A stretch of 64,000 bases of DNA, taken from positions 1 to 64,000 of the forward strand of contig JAZQQZ010000015.1 in NCBI GenBank assembly GCA_045629305.1. Direction: 5' to 3'. This DNA comes from UBA1227 sp045629305 (GTDB lineage: Bacteria > Bacillota > Clostridia > Oscillospirales > Acutalibacteraceae). This document shows positions 24,231 through 33,555 of this stretch, piece by piece. The position numbers and the translations under genes were made by a program. Below the pieces are notes generated by a model. That model was not told the origin of the DNA. It ran no database searches and saw only the letters and a list, made by a program, of their open reading frames with translations. How positions within the stretch are numbered: the stretch's first letter is position 1; each line of letters starts with the position of its first letter.

Positions 24231-24767
24231 ATGAACATTAGCACAAACTCTAAGAAACCTGAGACTCAGATCAACGAGGAAATCAGAGACAAAGAAGTAA
24301 GAGTCGTAACTGATGACGGTGAACAGCTTGGTATTATGTCTGCTAAAGACGCACTTAAGATAGCTGTTGAGCGTGATCTTGATTTGGTTAAGATTGCTCC
24401 ACAGGCTCAGCCACCTGTATGCAAGATCATGGACTATGGTAAGTACAAGTTCGAGCAGCAGAAGCGTGAGAAGGAAGCAAAGAAGAACCAGAAGGTTATC
24501 GAAGTTAAAGAGACAAGACTCTCTTTAAAGATTGATACTCACGACTTTGAAACAAAAGTAAATCAGACAGTTAAGTTCCTTAAAGCCGGTCACAAGGTTA
24601 AGGTTTCAATTCGTTTCAGAGGTAGAGAAATGGCTCACCCTGAGAACGGCCTTGTTACAATGGAGAAGTTCGCAGAGGCATGTTCCGAGTTCGGAACAGT
24701 AGAAAAGGCTGCGAAACTTGAGGGTCGTCAGATGCTTATGTTCCTGGCTCCAATTAAGACAAAGTAA
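24231..24767 (+). CDS. infC: Translation initiation factor IF-3
   Basis: IF-3 binds the 30S subunit, blocks early 50S joining and proofreads the start codon. The protein has the N-terminal domain (INEEIRDKEVRVVTDDGEQLGIM), a basic helical linker (YKFEQQKREKEAKKNQK) and the C-terminal domain (VKVSIRFRGREMAHPENG). With the ATG at 24231 it is 178 residues long. That ATG is only 3 nt from GGAGGTG, while an in-frame ATT at 24237 is 9 nt away. Because infC in E. coli and many bacteria starts at AUU for autoregulation, the AUU may be the real start. Confidence 0.96.
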   Translation: MNISTNSKKPETQINEEIRDKEVRVVTDDGEQLGIMSAKDALKIAVERDLDLVKIAPQAQPPVCKIMDYGKYKFEQQKREKEAKKNQKVIEVKETRLSLKIDTHDFETKVNQTVKFLKAGHKVKVSIRFRGREMAHPENGLVTMEKFAEACSEFGTVEKAAKLEGRQMLMFLAPIKTK

Positions 24768-24791
24768 TTATTATTAAGGAGGGTATTCATT

Positions 24792-24992
24792 ATGCCTAAA
24801 ATTAAGTCACATAGTGGTGCAAAGAAAAGAATTAAAGTTTCTAAGAACGGTAAGGCTAAGCTCAACCATGCTTACAAGTCACATATCTTAACTAAGAAGA
24901 ACACTAAGCGTAAGAGAAATCTTCGTAAGTCTTTCGTAGCTGATTCAACAAATCAGAAGAAGATCAAGAAGATGGTACCTTACAAGTATTAA
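24792..24992 (+). CDS. rpmI: 50S ribosomal protein L35
   Basis: This 66-residue basic protein begins MPKIKSHSGAKKRIKVS and contains the L35 hallmark HILTKKNTKRKRNLR. It is a large-subunit ribosomal protein. It lies 24 nt after infC behind AAGGAGGG and 19 nt before rplT in the universal infC-rpmI-rplT order. Confidence 0.97.
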   Translation: MPKIKSHSGAKKRIKVSKNGKAKLNHAYKSHILTKKNTKRKRNLRKSFVADSTNQKKIKKMVPYKY

Positions 24993-25011
24993 TTAGAGGA
25001 GGATATGAACA

Positions 25012-25371
25012 ATGGCTAGAATTAAGGGCGCTATGATGACAAGAAAGCGCAGAAATAAAGTACTTAAGATGGCTAAGGGCTACTATGGCTCAAAGCATGC
25101 TCTCTTCAAGACAGCTAAAGAAGCTGTAATGAAGAGTGGCAACTATGCATATATCGGTAGAAAGCAGAAGAAGAGAGATTTCCGTCGTCTTTGGATCACA
25201 AGAATCTCAGCTGCTTGCAAGATGAATGGTATGAACTACTCAACATTCATCAACGGCCTCAAGAAGGCTGGCATCGATCTCAACAGAAAGATGCTCTCAG
25301 AGATTGCTATCTCTGACCCAGCTGCATTTACAGAGCTTTGCAACAAGGCAAAGGCTGCACTTGCTAAATAA
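25012..25371 (+). CDS. rplT: 50S ribosomal protein L20
   Basis: L20 is an early-assembly large-subunit protein and, in Firmicutes, the repressor of this operon. The 119-residue protein shows RRNKVLKMAKGYYGSKHALFKTAKEAV and the conserved RKQKKRDFRRLWITRISAACK. AGAGGAGG lies 9 nt before the ATG. A long hairpin terminator follows. Confidence 0.97.
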   Translation: MARIKGAMMTRKRRNKVLKMAKGYYGSKHALFKTAKEAVMKSGNYAYIGRKQKKRDFRRLWITRISAACKMNGMNYSTFINGLKKAGIDLNRKMLSEIAISDPAAFTELCNKAKAALAK

Positions 25372-25381
25372 TTAAAGAGTT

Positions 25382-25425
25382 ACACGCCCGTACGCTCCTG
25401 CGTACGTGGGCGTGTCTTTTACTTT
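25382..25425 (+). terminator. Terminator after rplT
   Basis: ACACGCCC with GTACGC (25382-25395) pairs with GCGTAC and GGGCGTGT (25400-25415) around a TCCT loop, with a two-base bulge. A moderate T-rich tract follows. It ends 13 nt before the next start. Confidence 0.85.
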
Positions 25426-25437
25426 CTAGAGGTATTT

Positions 25438-26232
25438 ATGGAACATATCACAAGCGTACAGAATCCAAGAATTAAAGAATATATATCTTTAGTTTCTTCC
25501 GCTAAGGAGCGAAAGGAACAGGGTCGTTTCGTCCTTGAGGGACTTCGTCTTGTTATGGATGTACTTCGCAGTGGCATGTCAATTTGCGACCTCTATTTTA
25601 CTGATACTATTTATAATAGTAATAAGGCTGACATCGATGCTCTCATCGCAGTATCAGGAAACTGCTTTGAGATATCTGATGCAGTTGCAGCGAAGATGTC
25701 TGATACGAAGAACCCGCAGGGTATCTTCTGTGTAGTGGCACAGAGAAGTGCTACGGTGGACATCGAGCGGGACGGCAAGTATATCTTGCTTGAGAATGTA
25801 CAGGATCCTGCGAACCTCGGTGCGATTAGCAGAACTGCTGAGGCGCTCGGTATCACAGGTTTAATTGTCTCCGGTGGCTGTGGTGTCTATAGCCCTAAAG
25901 CATTACGCGCATCTATGGGTGCTTTACTCAGGTTGCCAGTAATCGAAGTGGCAGACGTTGCAGTAACAATCAAAGCTGCTCAAGAACAGGGTATGAAAAC
26001 TTATGCTTCAACTCCAAACGCCAATGCTATAAGCATCACTGATGCTGATTTTAGCGGTGGTGTTATAACTGTTGTTGGAAATGAGGCAAATGGTGTAACC
26101 CAGAGCACTATGGAGAATTGTAAAGATAGCATTACGATTAAAATGACAGGCAGAGCGGAGTCACTTAATGCAGGCGCAGCAGCGTCTATAATTATGTGGG
26201 AAATGGTGAAGCCTATTTATGACAAATCTTAA
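25438..26232 (+). CDS. TrmH/SpoU-family RNA 2'-O-methyltransferase
   Basis: This 264-residue SPOUT-class RNA methyltransferase has an N-terminal substrate-binding domain (ITSVQNPRIKEYISLVSSAKERKEQGRFVLEG). Its C-terminal knotted SAM domain shows the three family motifs: LLENVQDPANLGAISRTAEA, VVGNEANGV, and IKMTGRAESLNAGAAASIIMWE. Members methylate ribose in rRNA or tRNA; the exact target cannot be told from sequence. It overlaps dprA by 14 nt. The position after rplT is common in Clostridia. Confidence 0.9.
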   Translation: MEHITSVQNPRIKEYISLVSSAKERKEQGRFVLEGLRLVMDVLRSGMSICDLYFTDTIYNSNKADIDALIAVSGNCFEISDAVAAKMSDTKNPQGIFCVVAQRSATVDIERDGKYILLENVQDPANLGAISRTAEALGITGLIVSGGCGVYSPKALRASMGALLRLPVIEVADVAVTIKAAQEQGMKTYASTPNANAISITDADFSGGVITVVGNEANGVTQSTMENCKDSITIKMTGRAESLNAGAAASIIMWEMVKPIYDKS

Positions 26233-27439
26233 TTACTATCTATGGTTACAGAAAGCACTTGGTCCAGGTGTCGCAAGAACTGGGCAGATTTTCGAAACCT
26301 TCTCATCAGCGGAGGAAATCTTTAGAGCAACTCCCTATGAGAGAAAAATTTCTGGTGTCTTCAATGAGCGTCAAATTGACAGACTCGGAGATACCGACAT
26401 AGAGGATACCTATGAGATTGCAGCGGAGTGCGCGACTCGTGGCGTAGATATTTTGACGCCACAGGATCGCGATTATCCGGAGATACTTTTCCAACTTCCG
26501 GATTATCCGATAGTGCTTTATATCAAGGGTTCTCTTGATTCTTATTTCGATAAAATTCCACTGGCAATTGTCGGTACGCGCGACGCGTCTGACGCCGGTC
26601 GCGCAGCGGCGAACGAGCTCGCAAAAGCCATATCGAAATGTGGCTTTTACGTAGTGAGCGGAGGTGCTATGGGCATCGATACTGCCGCTCACACAGGAGC
26701 TCTTACCGCCGGCCTTGATACGGCCGCCGTCCTCGGTGGTGCCATTGGCGACAACTATTTGAAAGTCAACGAACCACTTAGAAATGTTATCGAAACTCAC
26801 GGGGCACTCATATCTGAATATCCGCCAGGCACCAAGGTAGGGCCGGCGACATTCCCAATTAGAAATCGATTGATTTCGGGACTGACTGTTGGTACTATTG
26901 TGATTGAGGCACAGATTGCAAGTGGCTCAATTATCACAGCGAACCATGCGACAAAGCAGGGTAGAGATGTGATGACAATTGATTGGAAAAAGGCAGACGA
27001 CTCTGTCGCTGGCAACAATCAATTGCTTCTCGATGGAGCTAAAGGATTTCAGATGCCACTCGATATTATCAACGAGTATTTGCCCGTTTACCCAGATAAA
27101 ATTCTTATCGATGAGAGCGTAGATTTATCAATTGATCTTACGAAGCTTGGTCTCACCAAGGGACAGCAGAATAAAGAGATTGAGAAAATCTATGATGAGA
27201 ATGAGAGAAGACTTCGTGCGTGGCGCGATAGGAAAAAGCCACAGAAGCGAGAGATCACGGATCCTCTTTCAGAGGAAGCGAAGCGAATTTATAAAATTAT
27301 GCCTCGCGACCCAATTGGAATTAAGGAAATATCAGACGCTCTCTGTATGCCGATGAGTTCGATGCTCGGCTCACTTACCGAGCTGGAACTATTCGGATAT
27401 ATAGAGCTTCTGCCAAATACAAAATATGTTATTAAATAA
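26219..27439 (+). CDS. dprA: DNA-processing protein DprA
   Basis: DprA (Smf) binds incoming single-stranded DNA and loads RecA during natural transformation; it is present in many bacteria not known to be competent. The 406-residue protein has an N-terminal helical region, then a Rossmann-like core with IVGTRDASDAGRAAANELA, SGGAMGIDTAAHTGAL and FPIRNRLISGLT. A C-terminal winged-helix (residues about 335-406, IKEISDALCMPMSSMLGSLTELE) completes it. The core is followed by a basic, charged linker (NERRLRAWRDRKKPQKRE). It overlaps the upstream gene by 14 nt and precedes topA by 16 nt. Confidence 0.93.
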   Translation: MTNLNYYLWLQKALGPGVARTGQIFETFSSAEEIFRATPYERKISGVFNERQIDRLGDTDIEDTYEIAAECATRGVDILTPQDRDYPEILFQLPDYPIVLYIKGSLDSYFDKIPLAIVGTRDASDAGRAAANELAKAISKCGFYVVSGGAMGIDTAAHTGALTAGLDTAAVLGGAIGDNYLKVNEPLRNVIETHGALISEYPPGTKVGPATFPIRNRLISGLTVGTIVIEAQIASGSIITANHATKQGRDVMTIDWKKADDSVAGNNQLLLDGAKGFQMPLDIINEYLPVYPDKILIDESVDLSIDLTKLGLTKGQQNKEIEKIYDENERRLRAWRDRKKPQKREITDPLSEEAKRIYKIMPRDPIGIKEISDALCMPMSSMLGSLTELELFGYIELLPNTKYVIK

Positions 27440-27455
27440 TTAGGATGGTTTTCTT

Positions 27456-29564
27456 ATGTCAAAGCTAATTATCGTAGAGTCACCTACAAAAACTAAGACA
27501 ATTAAGGAGTATTTAGGCAAGGACTACACAGTTGTTGCATCAATGGGTCATGTTCGTGACCTTCCTGCTGCGAAGCTCAATGTAGACGTCAAGAATAATT
27601 TTGAGCCTAAGTACGCAATAATAAAAGGAAAGGAAAATCTCGTACGCGACCTCAAGAAGGAAGTTGCGAAAGCTGACGAAGTATATCTCGCAACCGACCC
27701 GGACCGTGAGGGAGAAGCTATTTCATGGCACCTTGCTACAATTCTTGATCTTGATATGAACAAGGCAAACCGTGTCACATTCAACGAGATTACGAAGACT
27801 GGTATCACAGCTGGTATCGCTGATCCTCATAAGATTGATATGGACCTTGTAAATGCTCAGCAGGCACGTCGTATCCTCGACCGTCTTGTTGGTTATAGAC
27901 TTAGCCCATTCGTATCACAGAAGATTAGACGTGGTCTTTCCGCAGGTCGTGTTCAGAGCGTAGCAGTACGCCTTATTGTTGACCGTGAGGAAGAGATTCG
28001 TGCATTTAATCCAGAGGAGTATTGGACACTCGATGCCAAGTTCATTCCTCAGGCACAGAGAAAAGCTTTTGCTGCAAGTTTCATAGGTGACGAAACTGGC
28101 AAAGTAAAGATTACGACTAAGGAACAATCAGATAAATATCTTGAGAAACTTGATGGTGCAACATACACAGTAGACAGTGTAAAGAAGGGCACAAGAAAGA
28201 AACAGCCAGCACCACCATTTATCACATCAACACTTCAACAGGACGCATCTCGTAGACTCGGTTTCCAGGCAAAACGTACAATGAAAGTTGCCCAGGAACT
28301 TTACGAAGGTATTAATGTTGCAGGTCGTGGACAGGTAGGTCTTATCACATACATGAGAACTGACTCTCTTCGTATTTCAGAAGAGGCACGTGCTATGACT
28401 AAGGACTTTATCGTAGCAAACTATGGTGAGAAATATCTCCCAGAAAAGCCACGTTATTTCAAGTCCAGAAATAATGCACAGGACGCTCATGAAGCAATTC
28501 GTCCAACAGATGTAACCCTTACACCTGATATGGCTAAAGCATCACTTTCATCTGACCAGTACAAGCTTTACAAGCTTATCTGGCAGCGCTTTATCGCAAG
28601 CCTTATGGAGGTATGTGTTCAGAACACAGTTAAGGTTGAAATCAAAGCAACCCCTAAGGATGGTAATGGATTTGCAACATTTGCTGCAAATGGATATAGC
28701 GTTAAATTTGATGGTTATACAGCTCTTTATGACAATGACTCAGATGATGAGGAAGAGGCAGTTCTTCCTGATCTTGATGAGGGTGCAGTTCTTAAACTTA
28801 AGGAACTTGTTGGTAATCAGCACTTTACACAGGCACCTTCACGTTATACAGAAGCTGCCCTTGTAAAGGCACTTGAAGAGAACGGCGTTGGCCGTCCTTC
28901 AACATACGCTTCAATCATCACAACAATTCTCTCACGTGAATATGTTGTAAGAGAGGGCAAACTTCTTAAACCAACAGAACTCGGTGAAGCTACAACAAAT
29001 CTTCTCCGTGATAAGTTCCCTAAATTTGTAAATACAAAGTTCACAGCTCAGATGGAGACAAGCCTTGATGATATCGCTGAGGGCAAGATGGAATATGTTG
29101 GCCTTATCGACGACTTCTATCAGGACCTCGAGGCAACTCTTGCGAAAGCAAAAGTTGACATGGAGGGCGTTAAGATCCAGCTCGAAGAGGATAAGACAGA
29201 TATCCCATGCGACAAGTGTGGTCGCATGATGGTAATCAAGAGTGGTAGATTTGGTAAGTTCCTCGCATGTCCTGGTTATCCAGAGTGCAAGAACACAAGA
29301 CCACTTATCCAGGACACAGGAGCAAAGTGCCCAATCTGTGGAGGCGATGTGATCCAGAGAAAGTCTAAGAAGGGCTATACATTCTATGGATGCAGCAACT
29401 ATCCAAATTGTAACTTCAGCACATGGGATGCGCCTGTATCAGGCGAAGTTTGTCCAGAGTGTGGAAGCAGTCTTTTCAAGCACAGAATGAACTATATCTG
29501 CCTCAAGGAAGGCTGCGGTTATACAGCTGCCGCACCTAGAAAGAGGAGCACAAAGAATGGCTAA
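27456..29564 (+). CDS. topA: DNA topoisomerase I
   Basis: TopA relaxes negative supercoils as a type IA enzyme, balancing the gyrase encoded at the left end of the window. The 702-residue protein has the TOPRIM domain (IIVESPTKTKTI, DPDREGEAISWHL), and the active-site tyrosine in TYMRTDSLRIS near residue 299. The C-terminal region carries two complete four-cysteine zinc ribbons (CDKCG-to-CPGYPEC; CPICGG-to-CSNYPNC) and a third, CPECGSSLF, with a C-x(4)-C partner. It overlaps trmFO by 8 nt. Confidence 0.97.
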   Translation: MSKLIIVESPTKTKTIKEYLGKDYTVVASMGHVRDLPAAKLNVDVKNNFEPKYAIIKGKENLVRDLKKEVAKADEVYLATDPDREGEAISWHLATILDLDMNKANRVTFNEITKTGITAGIADPHKIDMDLVNAQQARRILDRLVGYRLSPFVSQKIRRGLSAGRVQSVAVRLIVDREEEIRAFNPEEYWTLDAKFIPQAQRKAFAASFIGDETGKVKITTKEQSDKYLEKLDGATYTVDSVKKGTRKKQPAPPFITSTLQQDASRRLGFQAKRTMKVAQELYEGINVAGRGQVGLITYMRTDSLRISEEARAMTKDFIVANYGEKYLPEKPRYFKSRNNAQDAHEAIRPTDVTLTPDMAKASLSSDQYKLYKLIWQRFIASLMEVCVQNTVKVEIKATPKDGNGFATFAANGYSVKFDGYTALYDNDSDDEEEAVLPDLDEGAVLKLKELVGNQHFTQAPSRYTEAALVKALEENGVGRPSTYASIITTILSREYVVREGKLLKPTELGEATTNLLRDKFPKFVNTKFTAQMETSLDDIAEGKMEYVGLIDDFYQDLEATLAKAKVDMEGVKIQLEEDKTDIPCDKCGRMMVIKSGRFGKFLACPGYPECKNTRPLIQDTGAKCPICGGDVIQRKSKKGYTFYGCSNYPNCNFSTWDAPVSGEVCPECGSSLFKHRMNYICLKEGCGYTAAAPRKRSTKNG

Positions 29565-30858
29565 AACAGCTATTGTTGTTGGAGCGGGTTTCGCCGGTGT
29601 AGAGGCTGCGATGCAGCTTGCAAGAGCGGGTATTACAGTCCATCTCTATGAGATGAAACCGGTAAGATTTTCACCTGCCCACAAGAATGAAAAATTTGCC
29701 GAACTTGTCTGTTCGAACTCTTTCAAGGCCATGCGAATTGATTCCGCAGCAGGTCTTATGAAAGAGGAGATGACAAGGTTCGGCTCAGTATGCGTTGATT
29801 GCGCGAAGCAGTGCTCTGTACCAGCGGGCGGCTCACTGTCGGTTGACAGAGAGCAGTTTGCGAACATGGTGACAGAGCGTGTGGAAGCGCAGGAAAATAT
29901 AATAATTCACCGCGAAGAGGTGACCACTTTGCCAGAGATTGGCAAGGATGCGGATGCAGTGATTATTGCTGCGGGTCCGCTGGTTTCCGATGCTCTTGCG
30001 AAAGAGATTGAAAATCTCTGTGGAGCATCGCTTCACTTCTTTGATGCAGCGGCCCCAATTGTATCGGGTGACAGCATTGATATGGACAAAGCGTTCTATG
30101 CATCTCGTTATGATCATGGTGATGACGACTATATCAACTGCCCGATGAACAAGGAGGAATATGAGGCTTTCTATGAAGCACTCATAAATGCAGAAGGTGC
30201 ACCTCAGCATGATTTTGACAAGCGCAAAACAGGATATGAGGGATGTATGCCGATTGAGGTTATGGCCAATCGTGGCATTGATACAATGCGCTTTGGCCCG
30301 CTCAAGCCGGTAGGTCTTCGCGACCCGAAGACAGGCCATAGACCATGGGCCTGTCTCCAACTTCGTCGCGAGACGAAAGACGGCGAGATGTTCAATCTCG
30401 TAGGCTTCCAGACCAACTTGAAGTTCGGTGAACAGAAGAGAGTATTCTCTATGATTCCCGCTCTGCACGATGCGGAGTTCCTCCGCTACGGAGTGATGCA
30501 TAGGAATACGTTTATCAATTCGCCGAAGCTCCTCGGCCCTGACTATCAGTTTAAGTCAGTGCCAGGTCTTTTCTTCGCCGGACAGATCACCGGAGTAGAG
30601 GGATATATGGAGTCCGCGCAGAGCGGAATTCTTGCCGGAATTAATGCGGCAAGATATATAAATGGTGAGGAGAAGTTCGTACTTCCACGCACTACAATGA
30701 TGGGCGCACTTGCGAATTACATCAGTGATGAAAGTGTGGAAAACTTCCAGCCAATGGGAGCGAATTTTGGAGTGCTTCCTCCTATAGAACCACATATTCG
30801 AGATAAGAAAGAACGCTATGCAGCACTCGCTGCGCGTTCGCTCACATATTTTGATTAA
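29557..30858 (+). CDS. trmFO: Folate-dependent tRNA (uracil-54-C5)-methyltransferase TrmFO
   Basis: TrmFO makes ribothymidine at tRNA position 54 using methylene-tetrahydrofolate and FAD, the route used in most Firmicutes instead of SAM-dependent TrmA. The 433-residue protein begins with the FAD motif VGAGFAGVEAAMQLA and shows the typical YEMKPVRFSPAHKN, the catalytic-cysteine region ELVCSNSF, and FAGQITGVEGYMESA. It is translationally coupled to topA, a pairing that is common in Firmicutes, and precedes plsX by 11 nt. Confidence 0.97.
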   Translation: MAKTAIVVGAGFAGVEAAMQLARAGITVHLYEMKPVRFSPAHKNEKFAELVCSNSFKAMRIDSAAGLMKEEMTRFGSVCVDCAKQCSVPAGGSLSVDREQFANMVTERVEAQENIIIHREEVTTLPEIGKDADAVIIAAGPLVSDALAKEIENLCGASLHFFDAAAPIVSGDSIDMDKAFYASRYDHGDDDYINCPMNKEEYEAFYEALINAEGAPQHDFDKRKTGYEGCMPIEVMANRGIDTMRFGPLKPVGLRDPKTGHRPWACLQLRRETKDGEMFNLVGFQTNLKFGEQKRVFSMIPALHDAEFLRYGVMHRNTFINSPKLLGPDYQFKSVPGLFFAGQITGVEGYMESAQSGILAGINAARYINGEEKFVLPRTTMMGALANYISDESVENFQPMGANFGVLPPIEPHIRDKKERYAALAARSLTYFD

Positions 30859-30869
30859 GAGGTAATTCT

Positions 30870-31877
30870 ATGAAGATTATTGTTGATGCATTTGGTGGCG
30901 ATAACGCCCCTCTTGAGATACTCAAAGGCTCAATTGATGCTATGAATGAATATGGCTGTGAGATTTTACTCACAGGCGATGAGAATAAAATCAAAGCATG
31001 TGCAGAAGAGAATAAGCTTGATATTTCCAAGATGGAAATCGTTCATACAGAGGATGTAATTCTCGTTGAGGAAAATCCAATGTCTGTACGTAATGAGCAT
31101 AAGGATTCTTCTCTTGCTCTTGGCATCCGTCTTCTTGCAGATGGAAAGGGAGATGCTTTCGTAACTGCTGGTTCAACAGGAGCAACAGTTGTAGCAGCGA
31201 ACCTTTTCGTCAAGAGAATAAAGGGTGTAAAGCGCGCGGCAATCGCATCACTTATGCCTTCAGATGAAGGCAAGTTTATGATGATGGATTGCGGTGCTAA
31301 TCTCGCATGCCCTCCAGATGTTCTTGATCAATTTGCAATCATGGCTAAGACATATATGGAGAAGGTTGAGGGTGTAGAGAACCCTCGCGTTGCAATTGCC
31401 AACATAGGTGTAGAGCCTAACAAGGGCACTGAGACTCTTGTTGATGCATATCAGCTTATGAGCCAGTCAAAGGATTATAATTTCGTAGGTAATATCGAAG
31501 TTCGTGATATTCCAATTGGCGGTGCAGATGTAGTTGTATGCGAAGGCTTTACAGGAAATGTAATTCTTAAGATGTATGAGGGCGTTGCTTCAATGATTCT
31601 TGGTAACTTCAAGCGCATCTTCAAGACAAATGCTAAGACTAAGATTGGCTATCTTCTCGTATCTTCCAACATGAAAGATTTCAAGAAGAAGGCAGACTAT
31701 AAAGCTTATGGTGGAGCACCTCTTATGGGTGTTAAGAAACCAGTTATTAAGGGCCATGGCTCATCTGATGCTCGCGCATTTAAGAACGCAATTCGCCAGG
31801 CGATTGCTTATGCTGAATCAGGTGCAATTGGCAACATCGAAGAATGTCTAAAGAACGCTGAAACCGAGGAGGAATAA
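30870..31877 (+). CDS. plsX: Phosphate acyltransferase PlsX
   Basis: PlsX converts acyl-ACP to acyl-phosphate, the first step of the PlsX-PlsY route to lysophosphatidic acid. The 335-residue protein begins IIVDAFGGDNAPLEILKG and carries VTAGSTGATVVAANLFVKRIKGV and VCEGFTGNVILKMYEGVA, all family signatures. It precedes rnc by 2 nt. The acpP and fab genes that separate plsX from rnc in Bacillus are absent here. Confidence 0.97.
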   Translation: MKIIVDAFGGDNAPLEILKGSIDAMNEYGCEILLTGDENKIKACAEENKLDISKMEIVHTEDVILVEENPMSVRNEHKDSSLALGIRLLADGKGDAFVTAGSTGATVVAANLFVKRIKGVKRAAIASLMPSDEGKFMMMDCGANLACPPDVLDQFAIMAKTYMEKVEGVENPRVAIANIGVEPNKGTETLVDAYQLMSQSKDYNFVGNIEVRDIPIGGADVVVCEGFTGNVILKMYEGVASMILGNFKRIFKTNAKTKIGYLLVSSNMKDFKKKADYKAYGGAPLMGVKKPVIKGHGSSDARAFKNAIRQAIAYAESGAIGNIEECLKNAETEEE

Positions 31878-31879
31878 GC

Positions 31880-32557
31880 GTGGATTTAAAAGATTTTGAA
31901 AAGGTGATAAAGTACGAGTACAAGGACATTTCACTCCTAGAGACTGCTCTTACACACTCATCTTATGCAAACGAAAAAGGCAACGGACACAAGTACAATG
32001 AGCGCCTTGAATTTCTCGGTGATTCAGTACTTGGTTTCGTAACAGCTGAATATTTCTTCACCCATATGAAAGAACTTCCAGAGGGTCAACTTACCAAACT
32101 TCGCGCGGCTACTGTATGCGAGGATGCATGCTATGATTACGCGAAAGAGATTGATCTTGGACAGTATCTTCTTCTCGGAAAAGGTGAGGAAAAAACAGGT
32201 GGCCGCGAGCGTGTATCCATCCTCGCAGACGCCTTCGAAGCTGTAATTGCATCAATCTATCTTGATGGTGGAATTGAGCCAGCTAAAGAATTTATTTTAC
32301 ATTTTATTATCCCGGCAGTGGACAAGCATAAAGTGGCATTTAAGGACTACAAGACTGTCCTTCAAGAGGTTATCCAGAAGAACCCTGAAGAGATGCTCAC
32401 TTATGTACTTGTTGGGGAGTCCGGCCCAGATCATGACAAGTCTTTCGAGGTGGAGCTCCATCTCAACTCAAATGTTATTGGTCGAGGTATCGGCAAAACT
32501 AAAAAACAAGCTGAACAAGAGGCAGCACGAGAAGCATTGGAGCTTATGGGATTATGA
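31880..32557 (+). CDS. rnc: Ribonuclease III
   Basis: RNase III cuts double-stranded RNA in rRNA precursors and regulatory duplexes. The 225-residue enzyme starts at GTG (31880), with GAGGAGG inside the end of plsX. The catalytic signature NERLEFLGDSVLGFV and the second acidic motif ADAFEAVIASIYLDGG are present. The C-terminal double-stranded RNA-binding domain ends GIGKTKKQAEQEAAREAL. It overlaps the next gene by 4 nt (ATGA). Confidence 0.97.
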   Translation: MDLKDFEKVIKYEYKDISLLETALTHSSYANEKGNGHKYNERLEFLGDSVLGFVTAEYFFTHMKELPEGQLTKLRAATVCEDACYDYAKEIDLGQYLLLGKGEEKTGGRERVSILADAFEAVIASIYLDGGIEPAKEFILHFIIPAVDKHKVAFKDYKTVLQEVIQKNPEEMLTYVLVGESGPDHDKSFEVELHLNSNVIGRGIGKTKKQAEQEAAREALELMGL

Positions 32558-33552
32558 GTCACAAAAATATAGCACTTTTTGTGGCTCATGTAGGATGCCC
32601 AAGACAGTGCAGTTTCTGTAATCAACATATAATATCGGGTAAAGAGGAGACCGCCACACCAGCCGATGTCGACAGAGCAATGAAGATTGCTCTAGACTCC
32701 GGTTGCTGTGACGGCCAACTTGCTTTTTTCGGGGGAAGTTTTACCGCTATTCCGAGGGAGTATATGATGGAACTTCTCTCCGCTGCGAAGCCTTATGTAG
32801 ACAATAAAAGTATCACTGGAATCCGCATATCTACGCGCCCTGACTGTATCGACGAAGAGATTCTCGATATATTGAAAGAGTACGGCGTAGAGGCGATTGA
32901 ATTGGGTGCTCAGTCGATGGACGACAGAGTGTTGGAACTCAATCGTCGTGGCCATACGGCGGACGATGTACGCCGTGCATCAGAGCTCATAAAATCCTAC
33001 GGATTCGAGCTCGGTCTTCAGATGATGACCGGCCTCTTCGGCGATACGGACGAGGGCGCAATTTATACAGCCAAAGAACTGATTGCCCTCCGGCCTGCGA
33101 CAGTTAGAATCTATCCAACAGTAGTGCTGGAGCACACCGAACTTGCAAGACTTATGAAGTCCGGCGAGTATCAGCCGCAGTCGCTTGACGAGGCGGTAAA
33201 TCTCTGTGCGAAATTGCTTCCGATGTTCCTTGATGCAGGCATCAAGGTCATCCGCCTCGGTCTTCACTCCGGCGGAAATGTCGAGGAAGGATACCTCGCC
33301 GGAGCATATCATCCTGCTTTCCGTGAACTCGTTGAAGGGCAGATTTATTATGAGAAAGCTCTTGAAAAATTGAAGGAATTTCCTGACCCTTCTGGCCACA
33401 CCTATAAAATTTTCGTAAATTCCAAAGAAATTTCAAAAATGGCAGGACAGAAGAGAAAAAATATAGTACAATTAAAAGATATTAATTACATCTGTAATGT
33501 ATTTTCTAAAGATGATTTGAAACAATTCGAAATTTTGATAGAGGAAGATTAA
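32554..33552 (+). CDS. Elp3-like radical SAM protein without acetyltransferase domain
   Basis: The 332-residue protein has the 4Fe-4S radical SAM cysteine motif CPRQCSFC at about residues 15-22 and an Elp3-type core (IRISTRPDCIDEEIL, AIELGAQSMDDRVL, VRIYPTVVLEHTELARLMKSGEY). The Elp3 GNAT acetyltransferase domain is missing. Its position between rnc and smc is, as far as I recall, a recurring arrangement in Clostridia. The substrate is unknown; an RNA-related role is suggested by the Elp3 likeness and by rnc, but that is inference. It overlaps rnc by 4 nt and ends 3 nt before smc. Confidence 0.82.
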   Translation: MSHKNIALFVAHVGCPRQCSFCNQHIISGKEETATPADVDRAMKIALDSGCCDGQLAFFGGSFTAIPREYMMELLSAAKPYVDNKSITGIRISTRPDCIDEEILDILKEYGVEAIELGAQSMDDRVLELNRRGHTADDVRRASELIKSYGFELGLQMMTGLFGDTDEGAIYTAKELIALRPATVRIYPTVVLEHTELARLMKSGEYQPQSLDEAVNLCAKLLPMFLDAGIKVIRLGLHSGGNVEEGYLAGAYHPAFRELVEGQIYYEKALEKLKEFPDPSGHTYKIFVNSKEISKMAGQKRKNIVQLKDINYICNVFSKDDLKQFEILIEED

Positions 33553-33555
33553 CGC

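Noticed and set aside
29833..30501. 222-codon minus-strand open frame inside trmFO
   Set aside because: Antisense shadow of a clear trmFO gene, with cysteine/histidine-rich random composition.
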